This document shows, one piece after another, positions 46,582 through 57,866 of a DNA stretch of 64,000 nucleotides. Below the pieces are notes generated by a model. It was not told the DNA's origin, made no database searches, and was given only the letters and a program-made list of their open reading frames with translations. How positions within the stretch are numbered: position 1 is the stretch's first letter; each line of letters opens with the position of its first letter. Where the stretch lies: positions 35,606 to 99,605 of the forward strand of contig NW_026516345.1 in NCBI RefSeq assembly GCF_025602895.1, read 5' to 3'. The translations under genes were made by a program, and so were the position numbers. This DNA comes from Polychytrium aggregatum. Taxonomy: Eukaryota > Chytridiomycota > Chytridiomycetes > Polychytriales.

Positions 46582-49243
46582 ATGGAGTTCTACACGCCAG
46601 TCGCCCAGATTCCCGCTGTCGGTATCCCTCCTCCTCCTTGGCTGCTTTGCGCCGATTTGTCTGCAGTCGCTCCCTCTGCCCAGCGAGGGTCCTTGATGGC
46701 GGCTCTGACGGTGTTCCTGTGTGCATCTGTAGATCGTCAACGGCGTCCGTGCAACTTTTGCTTCCGGCCGCACACGCTCCAGGGAATGGCGCATGAAGCA
46801 GCTCCGCGGCTGCTACAAGCTGATCGAAGAGAACGAAGCCGAAATCTTGGACAATCTTGCTTTGGATTTGAAGAAGGTAGGCTACACCCACAGGCACGCT
46901 CGCTGAACCGAGCTGGTTGACAGCTGTGTATTGTTTGGCGAATGCTGGGTGGTTGGACTCGGCTGTTCCGTGGGCACCGAGGCCATCCGAACCGAGGGCA
47001 CAATCGTCATGGTGGCTCCCGGATACTCAACAGTGCCGAGCCATCGTCAAGAGCGGCTTTCTCGCCGAAGAGCAAAGTCGCAACTCGAGTCGAATCAAGT
47101 CGCAAAGTGGTATCGCTCCGCCACTCACCAATTCCACTGCGCTGTCTCATCCAGCGAAACAGAAACGAGGCCACTTTCTCTGAACTCATGGTCAGCCGCA
47201 ATGCAGCTGCGATCGCCATCCGCAATCTTGATGAGTGGATGAAGCCTCGCTCCGGAAACCCGGGCAACCCTTTCATTTTCTCGACTGCGACAACCAAGGT
47301 CGTGCCTGAGCCCCTCGGTGTTGTCCTGGTGATCTCCCCCTGGAACTTGTGAGTCCTCTGTGCTTTGGTCCGATCGTGCATGGCTGCATCATACGACGTG
47401 GCCACGGTCGTCGTCGTCGTCGTCGCAGCAACTGATCATCTTTGACCGCCTCAGCCCCTGGAATCTGTCCATGTCTCCTATCGTCTCGGCTCTAGCGGCC
47501 GGCAACGCGATCATCCTCAAGCCCTCCGAAATCAGCTCGCACTGCGCTCGTCTGATGGCGCGCCTGCTGCCTCAGTACCTCGATCCGGAGGCTGTTGCCG
47601 TCATCAACGGAGGCGTCGAGGAGACTACAAAGCTGCTCGAGCAAAAGTTTGATCATATTATATACACTGGCAACGGTCACGTCGGCAAAATCGTTATGGC
47701 AGCAGCGTCCAAGCACCTCACTCCTGTTACGCTCGAGCTCGGTGGCAAGTCTCCTGCGATTGTCACCAGCGAAGCAGATGTTGAGATCGCCGCCAATCGT
47801 ATCATTTGGGGCAAAACCACCAACTGTGGCCAGGTGAGCAGCCAGTCACATATATGGCGTCATGAGGGGACGATCTAGAAGGCGATCTAGAGGGCGTGAG
47901 ACTTGCGCATAAATGGCTGCTGCCGCATCGGGCTTGCCATAGCAGCGGCACCGTGTGCCCTGACGACAGAAATAGCAATGTGGAATGGCCACAACGGAGT
48001 GACAAATGTGGGTGTGTGTCATATTTATGGCGGTATTGGGCTTGTGTCGTTGCCGTTTTTGATCCCACGCCATGGACAGAGCCGATCGAGCCGATCGTGG
48101 CGCTGGTTGTCTGTCAATCGCTGGAATTGCATACTAATCGTTGTTTCCGTCGGTCAAATATCCTGCTCTTGATAGGTCTGCGTCGCTCCAGACTACATTC
48201 TGGTCGAGCGACCTGTTGCCGCCCGCTTCAAGGAATGCCTCGTCAAGGCGATCAAGAATCTGCACACCTCGGACCCCAAGAGCAGCGGCTCGTTCGGTCG
48301 CATCATCAACAGGCGCCAGTACGATCGTCTCACCTCCGTGCTGGCACAGCAGCTCCAAAAGAATCCGGATTCACGATTGCTTCATGGAGGCGAGCAGGAT
48401 CCCGATGACCTTTATATTGGCCCAACCCTGATTGAAAATGTCGGACTTGACCCCGCCTCCAACCCCATCATGGCCGATGAAATCTTCGGCCCTCTGTTGC
48501 CAATCATCGAGATCGACGACTGGAACGACGCCGTCAAGTACATCAACTCCAGGTAATAGCCCAATGTGTGCAGCCCAGGGCGGGTGTCGCCGGCGTTGTC
48601 TTTTGTTGCGACATAGCTCTGTGACAGTCGGCCTAACTGGCGTTCTCACTGTTGCACACTCAGGGATAAACCGCTGGCGCTGTACGTCTTTACGCCAAAT
48701 GTCAAACAGGCCGAGTCCATCTTGGCCCAGACCTCGTCAGGCATCTTCATGCACAACGAAGTGCTTCTGAACTTCCTTGGTACGTGTCTGGAATCAGCAG
48801 CATTGTCTGGAGGCTCGGGTGATGCGATGCGTTTCAGCATATGGTGAGACAGCGACAATGCGCGCCGCGGACTTTGGTCACAATACCGACATCTTACCCG
48901 ACATCATCTTGCTACCACAGCCGAGAACTTGCCTTTTGGTGGCGTCGGCGCATCTGGATTCGGTCGCTACGGCGGCATCTATGGCTTTGAGAACTTCAGC
49001 CACATGCGTGCGTGCGTACGACAACCGATGGCGCTCGAGCACGTTTGGCAGTTCCGATATGCTGCCTTTATGAAAGATAGCCCCTCCACGTCCAAGGTTA
49101 TGCACCGCATCGGCAGTCTCAGCGTGCCTGGCTTTGGGGCTCGCCTTGCTCAGCTACTTCGCCGCTATGTCAACTGGAAGACCACCGTGGCTGCTGGGCT
49201 CATTGTTGCGGCCTGGCTCCTTGGTCGCTACACTCGCCCTTGA
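46582..49243 (+). CDS. ALDH3-type fatty aldehyde dehydrogenase with C-terminal membrane anchor
   Basis: Seven exons keep phase: 46582-46617, 46733-46876, 47155-47348, 47455-47833, 48176-48552, 48664-48779 and 48921-49243, giving 522 residues. ALDH3 motifs are present: [27 protein letters not shown], the catalytic Glu in LELGGKSP, the catalytic Cys in [22 protein letters not shown] and [16 protein letters not shown]. The end is hydrophobic ([17 protein letters not shown]), giving a tail anchor like that of microsomal fatty aldehyde dehydrogenase (ALDH3A2). It should oxidise long-chain aldehydes from lipid breakdown to acids with NAD+. The donor of the short first exon is the least certain splice site. 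Confidence 0.92.
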
Positions 49244-50040
49244 ACTGGGACTTCCCGAGACCCACAACCGCACATGAACAAGACAGACGCGTACCAACAG
49301 GAATGCCATCTGTTCTTGCCGTGTCCCTGTGCTTTGGTGAACTTTGGCTTGATCCAACCCTCCATCCTACACTGTTCTTTAGCGCCACTCGTCCTCATCG
49401 ATCCTCTCGCTCGCGCTGCCATCTCCTTTCGGCTGCTGGCCCGCTCGCTTGAGCATGTGAATAGCCAAATCCTCTACTTTCTTCCCAATCCGTTTCTGAC
49501 CGATCTCATAACGCATGTGCGGAGTATAACAACAGAGATCGCACCTGCATTATTCATCCCAGCGCGCTTTCTGGGAGATCAAGAGAATGACGGCGACGAT
49601 GATGCTGGCAGACCGACAAGTTACTCTTGTTGCTACAGTCATCGCAACACGGTGTGCAATGACGTTGGCCCCTCACGGGTATCGACCAGTGAGGCCCGTG
49701 GACAAGCGAAATACATGGGCGTTTCAGCCATGACAACTCGGCAACAACGACAGGCAGCAGCAGCGGCGGCGGCGTGACAATACAACGGAGCTACATCTCC
49801 TGTATTCAAGATTCGACAAAGCACAGACACGAGCGAAATCAAGGATATTGCGAGCGCTGTCGTTGGAGAAGAAAAGTAACAAAAGCAAAGACAAAGTTGA
49901 AAGAAACGTAGGCGGACAAAGCCAACAGACAGAGTGCACAGCATGGCTGGTGTCGTCAGAGCAAATCGCCGAGTCCGAGTGTATAATGGCCACGACTGAC
50001 CGGGGTCAGCGTGTTGCGGCTTGCGCCAAGGCCATAAGGC
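49244..50040. other. Intergenic, convergent 3' ends
   Basis: 797 bp between the ALDH3 and SAM-TIR-NACHT genes. It has a short CAG/CGG run at about 49757-49777. No conserved frame was found on either strand. Confidence 0.5.
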
Positions 50041-53000
50041 TCACTTGGACGGCAGCAAGTTGAGCATGGTTCCCAGCTTCCTCATGGTGCGGCGCGATCC
50101 AGTAGGATCGAGGCGCTTGAGAGCCTGCGTGGCCTGCTCGTGCTTGTGGCTCGCAGCCTTTTGGTAAAAGCCGATGGCCCTCTCGCGATGGATGGTTGTT
50201 CCGATGCCCTTCTCATAGCAGCGAGCCAGCTGGAACAGCGACTCGACGTCCTCTTCCTCGGCGCCACATTTGTATACCCAGAAGGCCTCTTGGCCATCCT
50301 TCTGAACACCGGCTCCGTGCTCATAGCACCATCCGAGGTATGGCACGCGAGTCGTGGCGCCATCCTGCGCCGCCCGCGCAACAAGTTTGAAGATTGCAAT
50401 CTTGGCTTGTGCGTGTCCGTGCGAACTGGCATTGCGGTACCTATGCAAAGCCGCTTTGATGTCGACGGAGGTACCAAAGCCCTCCTCAAAGCATCGGCCG
50501 AGAAGGAACTGTGCTTCGGCACTGTTGGATACGGCATTCGTGGACGAAAGCACAAACAGCCTTCGCTGGGACTCGGAGTGTCCATGGTCGCTCGCCTTGC
50601 TGTACCAATAGAGTGCCTGCTCGAGGTTGACCTCGGTGCCGATTCCATTTTCGTAATAGAGGCCGAGGTTAAACTGCGAGGAGACGAATCCGCTTTCAGC
50701 CGACTGCTTGAATGCGCTGAATGCCTTGGCCCGGCGATCGATGCTAACAAAGTAGCTGGGATCGGCAAAGTTGTCTTCGCTGTACACATCCCAGAAACTG
50801 TCGTTGTAGCATCCAACCCAATATTGGGTGGCAGGGCTGTTGAGGTAGATAGGCTGCATCGAGCGGTGCCAAATCACATTGTTCCGTGTTAGAGAGGCAC
50901 ATATTTAGGACGAGAAACGCACGAGGTTCATGAGCGAGTCCACGGCAGGGCGCTGTACTTACGCTGATGATCACCGGGCGGCGGTGCACCATGTAGACTG
51001 AGCCGAGTGCGCTGACTTCGCGATCGTACCACACGAACAGCGAGTCAGGAACCTTGATGATGTGCTCGCCGTGCTGCAGCCAGTGAGCCGATGGCGCCTC
51101 CTCGATGTTGATCCAGGGATCATTGCCAGGCTTGGTCGGGTCGACCGCAGCGAGCTGGACAAATGGCTGGGGAGATCGCACAAGGCTGCCGTTGGAAAGG
51201 TCCCAGGTGATCGAGGTGTCATCCAGATCGCGTGACAGGATTGTCTTGCCGTCGGGCGAAAGAGAGACGGATGTCACGTAGGAGGTGTGTCCACTCGACT
51301 CGTCTTTGGCGAGGTTCTCGGCAAACTCCCACACCTTGGCGGTTCTGTCGCTTGAGCCGGAGACGAGGGTTTTGCCGCTGGACGAAAACGCCAGGGCAAT
51401 CACCCAGTTGGTGTGCCCTTCAAGGGTCTGCTTCAGCTGGCCGGACGAGAGCTCCCATAATTTGATGGTGCTATCGCTAGAGCCAGACGCCAACAGCTTT
51501 CCATCCAGCGAAAGCGCAACTGAGTACACAGGCTTGCTGTGTCCGTTGATCGTGTGCTGCAGCTGACCTCCGGCGGCATCCCAGATCTTGACTGTTGCGT
51601 CGTCAGCACCAGAGACGACCGTGTTTCCGTCCGGAGAGATGGCAACGGAGCGCACCGAGTTGGTGTGCCCCTCGAGCGTGTGCTTTAACTGACCCGAGGC
51701 GGCGTCCCAAAGCCTGACCGTCTGGTCATACGATCCAGAGATGATCGTGGTACCGTCGGGCGAGATCGCCACCGAAATCACCTGGCCGGTGTGGCCCTCG
51801 AGACTGTGCAGCATCTCCCCAGTCACAGCACTCCAGACCTTGACGGTGTTGTCGTCTGATCCCGAGACAATGGTCTGTTCGTCCTGAGAAAGCGCCACGG
51901 AGCGCACCCAGTTTGTGTGCTCCTTCAGAGTGTGTCTGACTTGGCCGGTCAAAACATCCCAGACCTTGATGGTGTTGTCAAAGGAAGCCGAGACTGCGAG
52001 CTTGCCATCGGCCGAGACGGCAACGGAGTTGACGTAGCTGGTGTGGTCCCTGAGAGTCTGGTCATGCTGTCCCGTGGCAAAGTCCCAGACCCGGATTGTG
52101 CTGTCGCCCGAGCCGGTCACGACGGTTGAGCCGTTCCGAGACACGGCAACCGAGGTCACGCCTCCGTTGTGGCCTGCAAGTGTCATCACGCATGGGTCCC
52201 AGGTAGCCGAGGTGCCCGAGATGGCAAGGAAGGGGATTGCGTCTTCGAGACGGCCAGCATACGTCTTGTAGAGCAGCGTCTGCTTTGGCGTGAATGCATA
52301 TCCAGAGTTGTACACCTGTGGCGCGCTCGCAATGATCGGATCGGCAAACTCTCGCACAAATCGATATGCGTCTGACACAAGCGTCTTGGTGTTGCTGTCG
52401 ACGATGCTGTCAGGGGCAGTTGCGAGTGCTCTTCGGAGGACAGTAAGCTGGTTGATGATCTGCTTGACGACCCGAGTGAGTGATCCGCACTCGAGCCAGA
52501 AGAAGACATGCGTGGAAAGCAAGCGCGACAGCAGCGACAAGGACAGATCCGGGTCGACGAGGCCATTCGTCTGGTACTCGGACCACAGCTGTTCCTGGTT
52601 CAAGTCGCTACTGGCAGCAGAGCGGGTTTGTTCCTCAAGACACCACACAAAGTGGGAGATCCAGTGGGCGACACTGTATCGAAGCGAAGACGAGATCTTG
52701 TCGTTGACTACGCTCTCAAGGTCGGCGATGTCGTTGTGGAAGGCATAGATGCCGCAGATGTTGATGACAGGCTCCTCCCGCACAATCACCGAGAGACAGC
52801 CACGAGCAAACCAGAGATGGAACCGACTTGAGACATGGAACGGCTCATCAACGGACTCATCGCTGAGAACGTAATCAACCACGGACTTGTGGTTGAACTT
52901 GATTTCCGCGTCGTCGCTGGATTGGCCGTCCTGGGACACAAGCCCATTGGCACTGCGGTCCAGCACAACCACGAGGCTTTGGAGACAGCCTCGCACGACA

Positions 53001-55621
53001 TCCAGGTCGAATCCGAAAACGTCCGCGATAATACGAGGCGTCAGGATAGACTGGGCCGTGGCAAGTGCCGCGATAACAGTAACCAGCTCGGTTTTAAAGC
53101 GGGATTGGCGATAGATCTTGGTGAATGTCTTTTGGTACAGGCCCTTGAGGTCCATGGACGAATCGCTAACCTCCTTGACCTTGGAGAGGCTAGTGCGCTT
53201 TGGCTCTGCTGCCTCGAGCTCCTGCTCGATGGTGTTGAGGATCAAGTTGATCCACACGAATGTCTTGCCTTCGCTAAGCAGGATCGCAGCCGCTTGCTTG
53301 CGGTCCTCCTCGGTAAGCCCAGGGTACTTTTTGAGCCTATAGTGAATGTAGATTTGCAGATCGCGGATGTTGTCTTCACTGGAGGGCTCAATCGTCTTGG
53401 TAGGGACACCATGGAAGGACTCTTTGATGTCTTGTTCGGGACGTGAGGTAAGCAGCAGCTTGATTCCGAGATGGCTCTTGAGATGAGTCAGTCGCCAGGC
53501 GAGAAGACGGAGAACTTCGCTGCGCGGGTGGCATTCGTCCAGGCCGTCGACCATCACCACGATAGCGCCGCTCGGTCGGTACTCGTCGAGGGCTCCGAGA
53601 GGGTCCTCAATCAGTTTCTTGAACAGATCGGGGACACTCATCTTGTCAAGATCCTCCTTCTTGACTCCAGACGAAAGGAGTCGGCGGCCGATGGGAGCAT
53701 ACCAGCGACACAGCCCATACGCGATTGTCGTCAAGATGCTTCTGGCGCTGTTCCTGCGCACGTCGTTATACTTCATGAACAGTGCTGTGACTAGCTGATC
53801 GCTTTCGAGAAGAATGCGCGCAATCTGGGCAGCAGCAACAGACTTGCCAACTCCACCAACGGCATTGACCCAGAGGACACGGTCGTTGTTTTGAATCTGA
53901 TCAACCCACTCTGAAACCTGACTAAAGAGCCACGTCCGAGTGCCTTCGACGTACACATCATCCAGCGACTTGACATCCTGCTCGTATTCGATAGGATCCA
54001 GGAGGAATTTGAGCTTGGCGATCTCGGCGGCGGTCAAGATAATCGATCTCTGGATGGAGTAGTGTGAGTTGTTCTTGGAGGCCACCTGGGTTCTCGCCAC
54101 GAGCTGGAAGATGTGGGGCGCCAGCCTTGTGTGGGAAGCGAGGGGGGGGGAGGTCGAAACAAGGAGTGCGAGGGCGAGAGTTAGTTAGAGAGATCGATAT
54201 TTGTTGTGATGCGGGCACCACCATCTGACAAAAGAGTCATAGTATTCGCTCGAAAGTGCTGCTTCTGCAAGTGACTTACTTTGTTAGAGCATCCGTGTCC
54301 GCGGCAAATAGGGCCTGCAGCTTCAAAACGGCCTCGATGGCCTGCCGAATCGTGAACGCGTCGGCATCTCGCTTCTTGTGTCCGGATTTGATCAGCGGAT
54401 AGGCTTCAGGAAAATCTCTCGGGTTGGGCATAAACTGGCGCTTGAACGTCTCGTCACCGACTTTGACTTCGGACCAGATGAAGATGGGCAGCACAACGAC
54501 AGGACTGGAGGAATTTTCACTCTCCTTCATTCTCTTCAAGGCCAGCTCGATCTGGATAAAGAACGCACGAAGGCCATATCGAGCAGCCTCAAGTTAGAGG
54601 AGGCTTCTGGCTTGCACAACAGTCGACACTGCGCCTGCGATAAGCCGGTGAGGATTTCCCGCAGAGCTCACCTCGAGGAACATGTTATCTGGACGGAGGT
54701 GCGCGGTCTTTGTTCTCTCCAGGGCTTTCTCCGATAAGAGTAGGACGACTACGTTCGAATGGATGAGCCCGTTCTGGAAACCCTCTTCCCAGCTCTCGCC
54801 ATTGACCAGGCATCGCTTATCGAGGAAGACATGAAACTCGCGCGAGTCACCTCGTTTGCGGGCGGCGAGGGTCGAGTGCAGCGTCACGGCCGCGAGCTCC
54901 TCCGAAGCGACTCGGTAGCTGGATGCCATCCAAGAAAAGCGCATCAGTAGGGACTCGGTGCTGCGGCCAGTGGTATCTCGGCCTGGTGACAGCTTGCCCA
55001 GTCCGATCATCGACCTACCTGATAAAGACGTCGTGTTGCTTGAAACCAGCAGTGCATACCCAGGAGTCTGCAAAGGTGGCCTTTTTGTATTGGTGGTCGC
55101 CCTCCCACGCCGGCACAACAGGCTCCTCGACAATAGAGCCAGCGGGATAGTCGCCTGCGGACGTGATCGTCTGGGTGTCTGAGAAAGGGTAATAGTTCCC
55201 GACCGCCGACCCTGGGCCCGACTCGGGGACGGCGTATTCTCTCTGAGCTTTCTGGATTTTGACGATCGCCCCTGTCTTGAGTCCCATTTCTGTCATGAGA
55301 TCCTTGGTGAGGCCGAGCACCTGAGCAGCGACGACAGTCAGTAAAGCGTTTATGCGCTCAGACAACCCTGAACAAATGCACCACGGCTTACCAGCTCAAC
55401 AGAGTCGATCTCATTCTCAACCAGGGTGTCTTTGTTGCGTGTGAGGCCGTATTTGGCCAGGAAAGCATCGAACTCATCTTGCCCTGGATTGACAGCGGGC
55501 GGTCGGAGGTCGCCGGTACGGGTTAGTGCATGGGGATGGGTTAGTGCGTGGGGACGGGTTAGTGGACGGGCTCCATTGCCAACAGCATGTCTCGCGCTGC
55601 TTGTCGCTCACCGTCCGCCAT
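50041..55621 (-). CDS. SAM-TIR-NACHT-WD40-Sel1 NLR-like receptor
   Basis: Seven exons keep phase and give 1632 residues: 55621-55612 (10 nt), 55483-55392, 55320-55019, 54918-54672, 54551-54280, 54125-50963 and 50853-50041. A SAM-like domain (about 4-70: DEFDAFLAKYGLTRNKDTL, GLTKDLMTEMGLKTGA) comes first. Next is a TIR domain (about 130-300: HDVFISYRVASEEL, FHVFLDKRCLVNGESW, VVLLLSEKAL). The TIR helix has Glu217 in NMFLEIELAL, where SARM1 has its NADase Glu. The NACHT has Walker A GGVGKS (about 400) and Walker B VVMVDGLDECH (about 500). About eight WD40 repeats follow (about 950-1275), then Sel1 repeats (about 1390-1610) such as FNLGLYYENGIGTEVNLEQA. The layout is that of an intracellular receptor: repeats sense, NACHT oligomerises, TIR acts. 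SAM before TIR recalls SARM1. Confidence 0.88.
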
Positions 55622-56019
55622 ATCGACTTGCTGGAGGAAGAGGGGCAGGGGAGATGGAGGGGCGAGCCGGTCTTCTCGGCGAGCGGATTGCCTGTCCTTT
55701 GAAAGACCTTGGTGGCGCAACCGAGATCTGTTGGCCGCTCCGCTTCGCGTTCGCACGCGTTGCCTGAGCGGTGGCCAAGTCACGATGGTGGCCAAGCGCA
55801 GCCCGGAAGGCACGCCGATTGGAGGACACAGATTGGTGTTGCCTTTATTTGTCGCACAAACAATGTACACGCATGCGCTCCAATCCTTTCGATCTGCTGG
55901 CCGACGAAAAAGGAAAGCCTGTGGCCACACCGGGCTGCTTGGTGACGCCTTCATCCATCTCGTCATATCGCTCTCTTGCCGTCTCGTCATATCGCTCTCT
56001 TGCCCCTCGAAATCTCGAC
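55622..56019. promoter_or_regulatory. Divergent promoter with a duplicated CTCGTCATATCGCTCTCTTGC unit
   Basis: 398 bp separate the divergent NLR-like and TEX30-like genes. Two tandem copies of a roughly 24-bp unit containing CTCGTCATATCGCTCTCT begin at 55959 and 55983, 30-60 bp before the TEX30-like start. The core CTCGTCATAT also occurs three times at 32872-32918. A regulatory role is inferred from the repetition only. Confidence 0.45.
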
Positions 56020-56880
56020 ATGCACTTCACCTTCGACATCCCCTCCTCTGCAGCGAAGGAGATCCCTGCCGAGCTGCTGCTTCCGGCGTCCAGGCACAAT
56101 GTGACCTTCCCGATCGGCATCATCCTCACCCACGGCGCTGTCGGGACACATCGAACCCCGCATCTGGACATGCTGGCGCAGGTGCTTGCCGAAGAGGGCC
56201 TGCCGGTCCTGCGCTTCACCAACTGCGGCAATATCCACGGCCGGACCAGAGCCTACCGTCACGTTGTTGACTTTTGCACCCTGGACGCGGGCCGGCTGCT
56301 CAAAGCGGCCACAACCGACGTTTCGGTGCGGACCTGGATCTTTGCTGGCCGGAGCTTCGGCAGCCGAATCGCAAGCATCCTGGGCGAACAGAGCCGCGGT
56401 CAATGTCTGGGTACCCTGCTCATATCCTTTCCGATCCTGTCGTCCAAGGACGATGACACAAAAGAGCAAGTCGACGACGAGGACGGCCGCCTATCCTTGC
56501 TGCTGAACTCACAGGCTCGAGCCCTGGTTGTCGTCGGATCCAAGGATAAACTGTGCCCGATCGAGATGCTCGATCCGGCCATCGCTCACAAGCAAAACAT
56601 CGACCTGATCGTCATCGACGGAGGCAACCACAGCCTCAACATGGAGCTGCCGCTAGCAAGGATGCTGGCACAAGCCATCGCCGAATGGTGCCGAGAAATC
56701 TACGCTGCTGAGCTTTCTCCACCTCCTGCCCAACGGCCGGTCCTTCGGGGGCTTTTGTCCATGGTTCAGTCCGAAACTGGGGGCGAGCGAGAGCCGCAAC
56801 TGAGCTGGGATGTGGATCTGCTGGATATTTCCTCCAGACAGAAGCGGAAGCGATCTCGTGGCGATCGGATCATCTCGTGA
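56020..56880 (+). CDS. TEX30/KANSL3-like alpha/beta hydrolase
   Basis: An intronless gene of 286 codons from ATG 56020. The fold's landmarks are all visible: GIILTHGAVGTHRTPHLD (oxyanion region), VLRFTNCGNIHGRTRAY, the nucleophile elbow GRSFGSR (Ser), GSKDKLCPIEML (Asp region) and GGNHSLN (His). This is the TEX30/KANSL3 branch of alpha/beta hydrolases, whose substrates are not established. The last 60 residues are polar, with basic clusters (RQKRKRSRGDR) like a nuclear signal. It is head to head with the NLR-like gene, about 400 bp apart. The frame is open further upstream, but conservation starts near this ATG. Confidence 0.8.
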   Translation: MHFTFDIPSSAAKEIPAELLLPASRHNVTFPIGIILTHGAVGTHRTPHLDMLAQVLAEEGLPVLRFTNCGNIHGRTRAYRHVVDFCTLDAGRLLKAATTDVSVRTWIFAGRSFGSRIASILGEQSRGQCLGTLLISFPILSSKDDDTKEQVDDEDGRLSLLLNSQARALVVVGSKDKLCPIEMLDPAIAHKQNIDLIVIDGGNHSLNMELPLARMLAQAIAEWCREIYAAELSPPPAQRPVLRGLLSMVQSETGGEREPQLSWDVDLLDISSRQKRKRSRGDRIIS

Positions 56881-57302
56881 ATCTGCAAGCCGACTCGACC
56901 ATCGACTCACAACTTGCACGGCCAGAAAAGATATCTGAAGGCGGGGCTCTGGGTTGTTCGGCCGCCGGGCCGTGCGCGCACATCTTACCTGCTTGGCGGA
57001 CTCCTCTCGGTTATTCTATCGGTCGGCTTTGGCTGGCTCATCCATTGCCCTCTACCGCCGGTCGTCGCCGACAATTTCACAACACCAACGAGGACTCGGA
57101 TACGGGATGGACTTCCATGAGGGATCCTTGCTGTGGGAGTGGTGGCTATGTTGCCAACTCGATTGATACCATCACTCTGCCATGCCGGCTCGGTGCTCTT
57201 GGACACACAGGGATATGCATATTTGCATCCAGGATGGAGACAACAGCGATCGATTCCACCATCGAATTGAGGATAGCGTGCTGTATTTCGTTTTTCCCAT
57301 AG
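56881..57302. other. Intergenic, before the miniature transposon
   Basis: 422 bp between the TEX30-like stop and the left end of the miniature element. No gene or repeat was recognised. Part could be 3' untranslated sequence. Confidence 0.5.
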
Positions 57303-57329
57303 TACAGTCGGTCCAGAAAGAACGGGACA
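57303..57329 (+). repeat. Left terminal inverted repeat of the miniature element
   Basis: TACAGTCGGTCCAGAAAG continuing to AACGGGACA. It pairs with 57828-57854. Confidence 0.88.
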
Positions 57330-57339
57330 GTCACTTCCT

Positions 57340-57392
57340 GGCTTCAGCGGCCTGCAGCCTGCCGAATTTCCGTAGGCCCCAGCAGGCAAGCC
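57340..57392 (-). ncRNA. Candidate hairpin/omega-RNA relic beside the left end
   Basis: GGCTT (57340-57344) pairs with AAGCC (57388-57392), and GCCTGC (57350-57355) pairs with GCAGGC (57382-57387). The structure lies between the terminal repeat and the Fanzor tail, where a guide-RNA scaffold would be expected. Whether it is transcribed is unknown. Confidence 0.3.
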
Positions 57393-57769
57393 GTGCGATT
57401 GTTTCCCGTCCTGGTTGGCAATCGAGTGGTTTTGGTTGGTTTGGGAAGCACAGTCTTGAATACACTCGGTCGATCTCCTGTGGCGATGTGGGAGTGTGGT
57501 GCATCCACCATCCTCTGGACAGTTCCATGATATCTCGATATCAAGATGCTCGACCTTCTCGAGTCGCTTGGCTTCCCGGCATGTGAGCATACCTGGGATG
57601 TGTTGAACTCGTTCACCGAGCACACATGGGTCTTGGAGACGGATCGGTCTGGTGGTCGTCTCTGGTGGTGGGTGAACTGCTCAAAGTACTTGGCAAACCT
57701 GAGTCTCCTGGAACTGGATGCATATCCCTTCGCTTGCTTCTCGGTGGCATCGTAACGCAGAATGGTCAT
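57344..57769 (-). pseudogene. Transposase-start/Fanzor-tail fusion, disabled
   Basis: From ATG at 57767-57769 the frame begins MTI, as in the transposase (upstream RALAMTI also matches). It then switches to the Fanzor at YDATEKQAKGYASSSRR, corresponding to FGNASWRQGKGYASSPRR. The Fanzor segment reaches NEFNTSQVC. Beyond it there is a frame shift and a deletion that removes WNRDVNAARNM, so the last catalytic Asp and part of the zinc ribbon are lost. GDRPSVFKT near the end still matches GERPVVFIR. It cannot encode an active nuclease or transposase. Confidence 0.85.
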
Positions 57770-57827
57770 GGCCAGCGCGCGATGGCATTGGGTTACAAAA
57801 TAGTTGCTCAATGGTCAAAACCAAGGG

Positions 57828-57854
57828 TGTCCGTTATTTATTGGATAGACTGTA
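57828..57854 (-). repeat. Right terminal inverted repeat of the miniature element
   Basis: On the minus strand it reads TACAGTCTATCCAATAAATA followed by ACGGACA. It resembles both 57303-57329 and the right end of the intact element (12730-12756). Confidence 0.88.
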
Positions 57855-57866
57855 GTATCATGTAGA

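Larger units (their letters stand above)
57303..57854 (-). mobile_element. 552-bp miniature derivative of the Fanzor transposon
   Basis: The element is bounded by TA at 57303-57304 and 57853-57854. Its 27-bp inverted repeats (57303-57329 and 57828-57854) both read TACAGTC-x-x-TCCA...AACGG-GACA on their own strands and resemble those of the 3.7-kb element. The right 90 bp match the right end of the intact element (GGTCATGGCCAGCGCGCGAT and flanks). The middle carries the Fanzor tail. Everything between the start of the transposase and the last quarter of the Fanzor is deleted. The right end lies 12 bp beyond the stop codon of the NB-ARC-TPR gene. Confidence 0.9.

Noticed and set aside
50140-50892. 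Plus-strand frame of 250 codons opposite the Sel1 repeats
   Set aside because: It is the complement of recognised Sel1 repeats and has no motif of its own.
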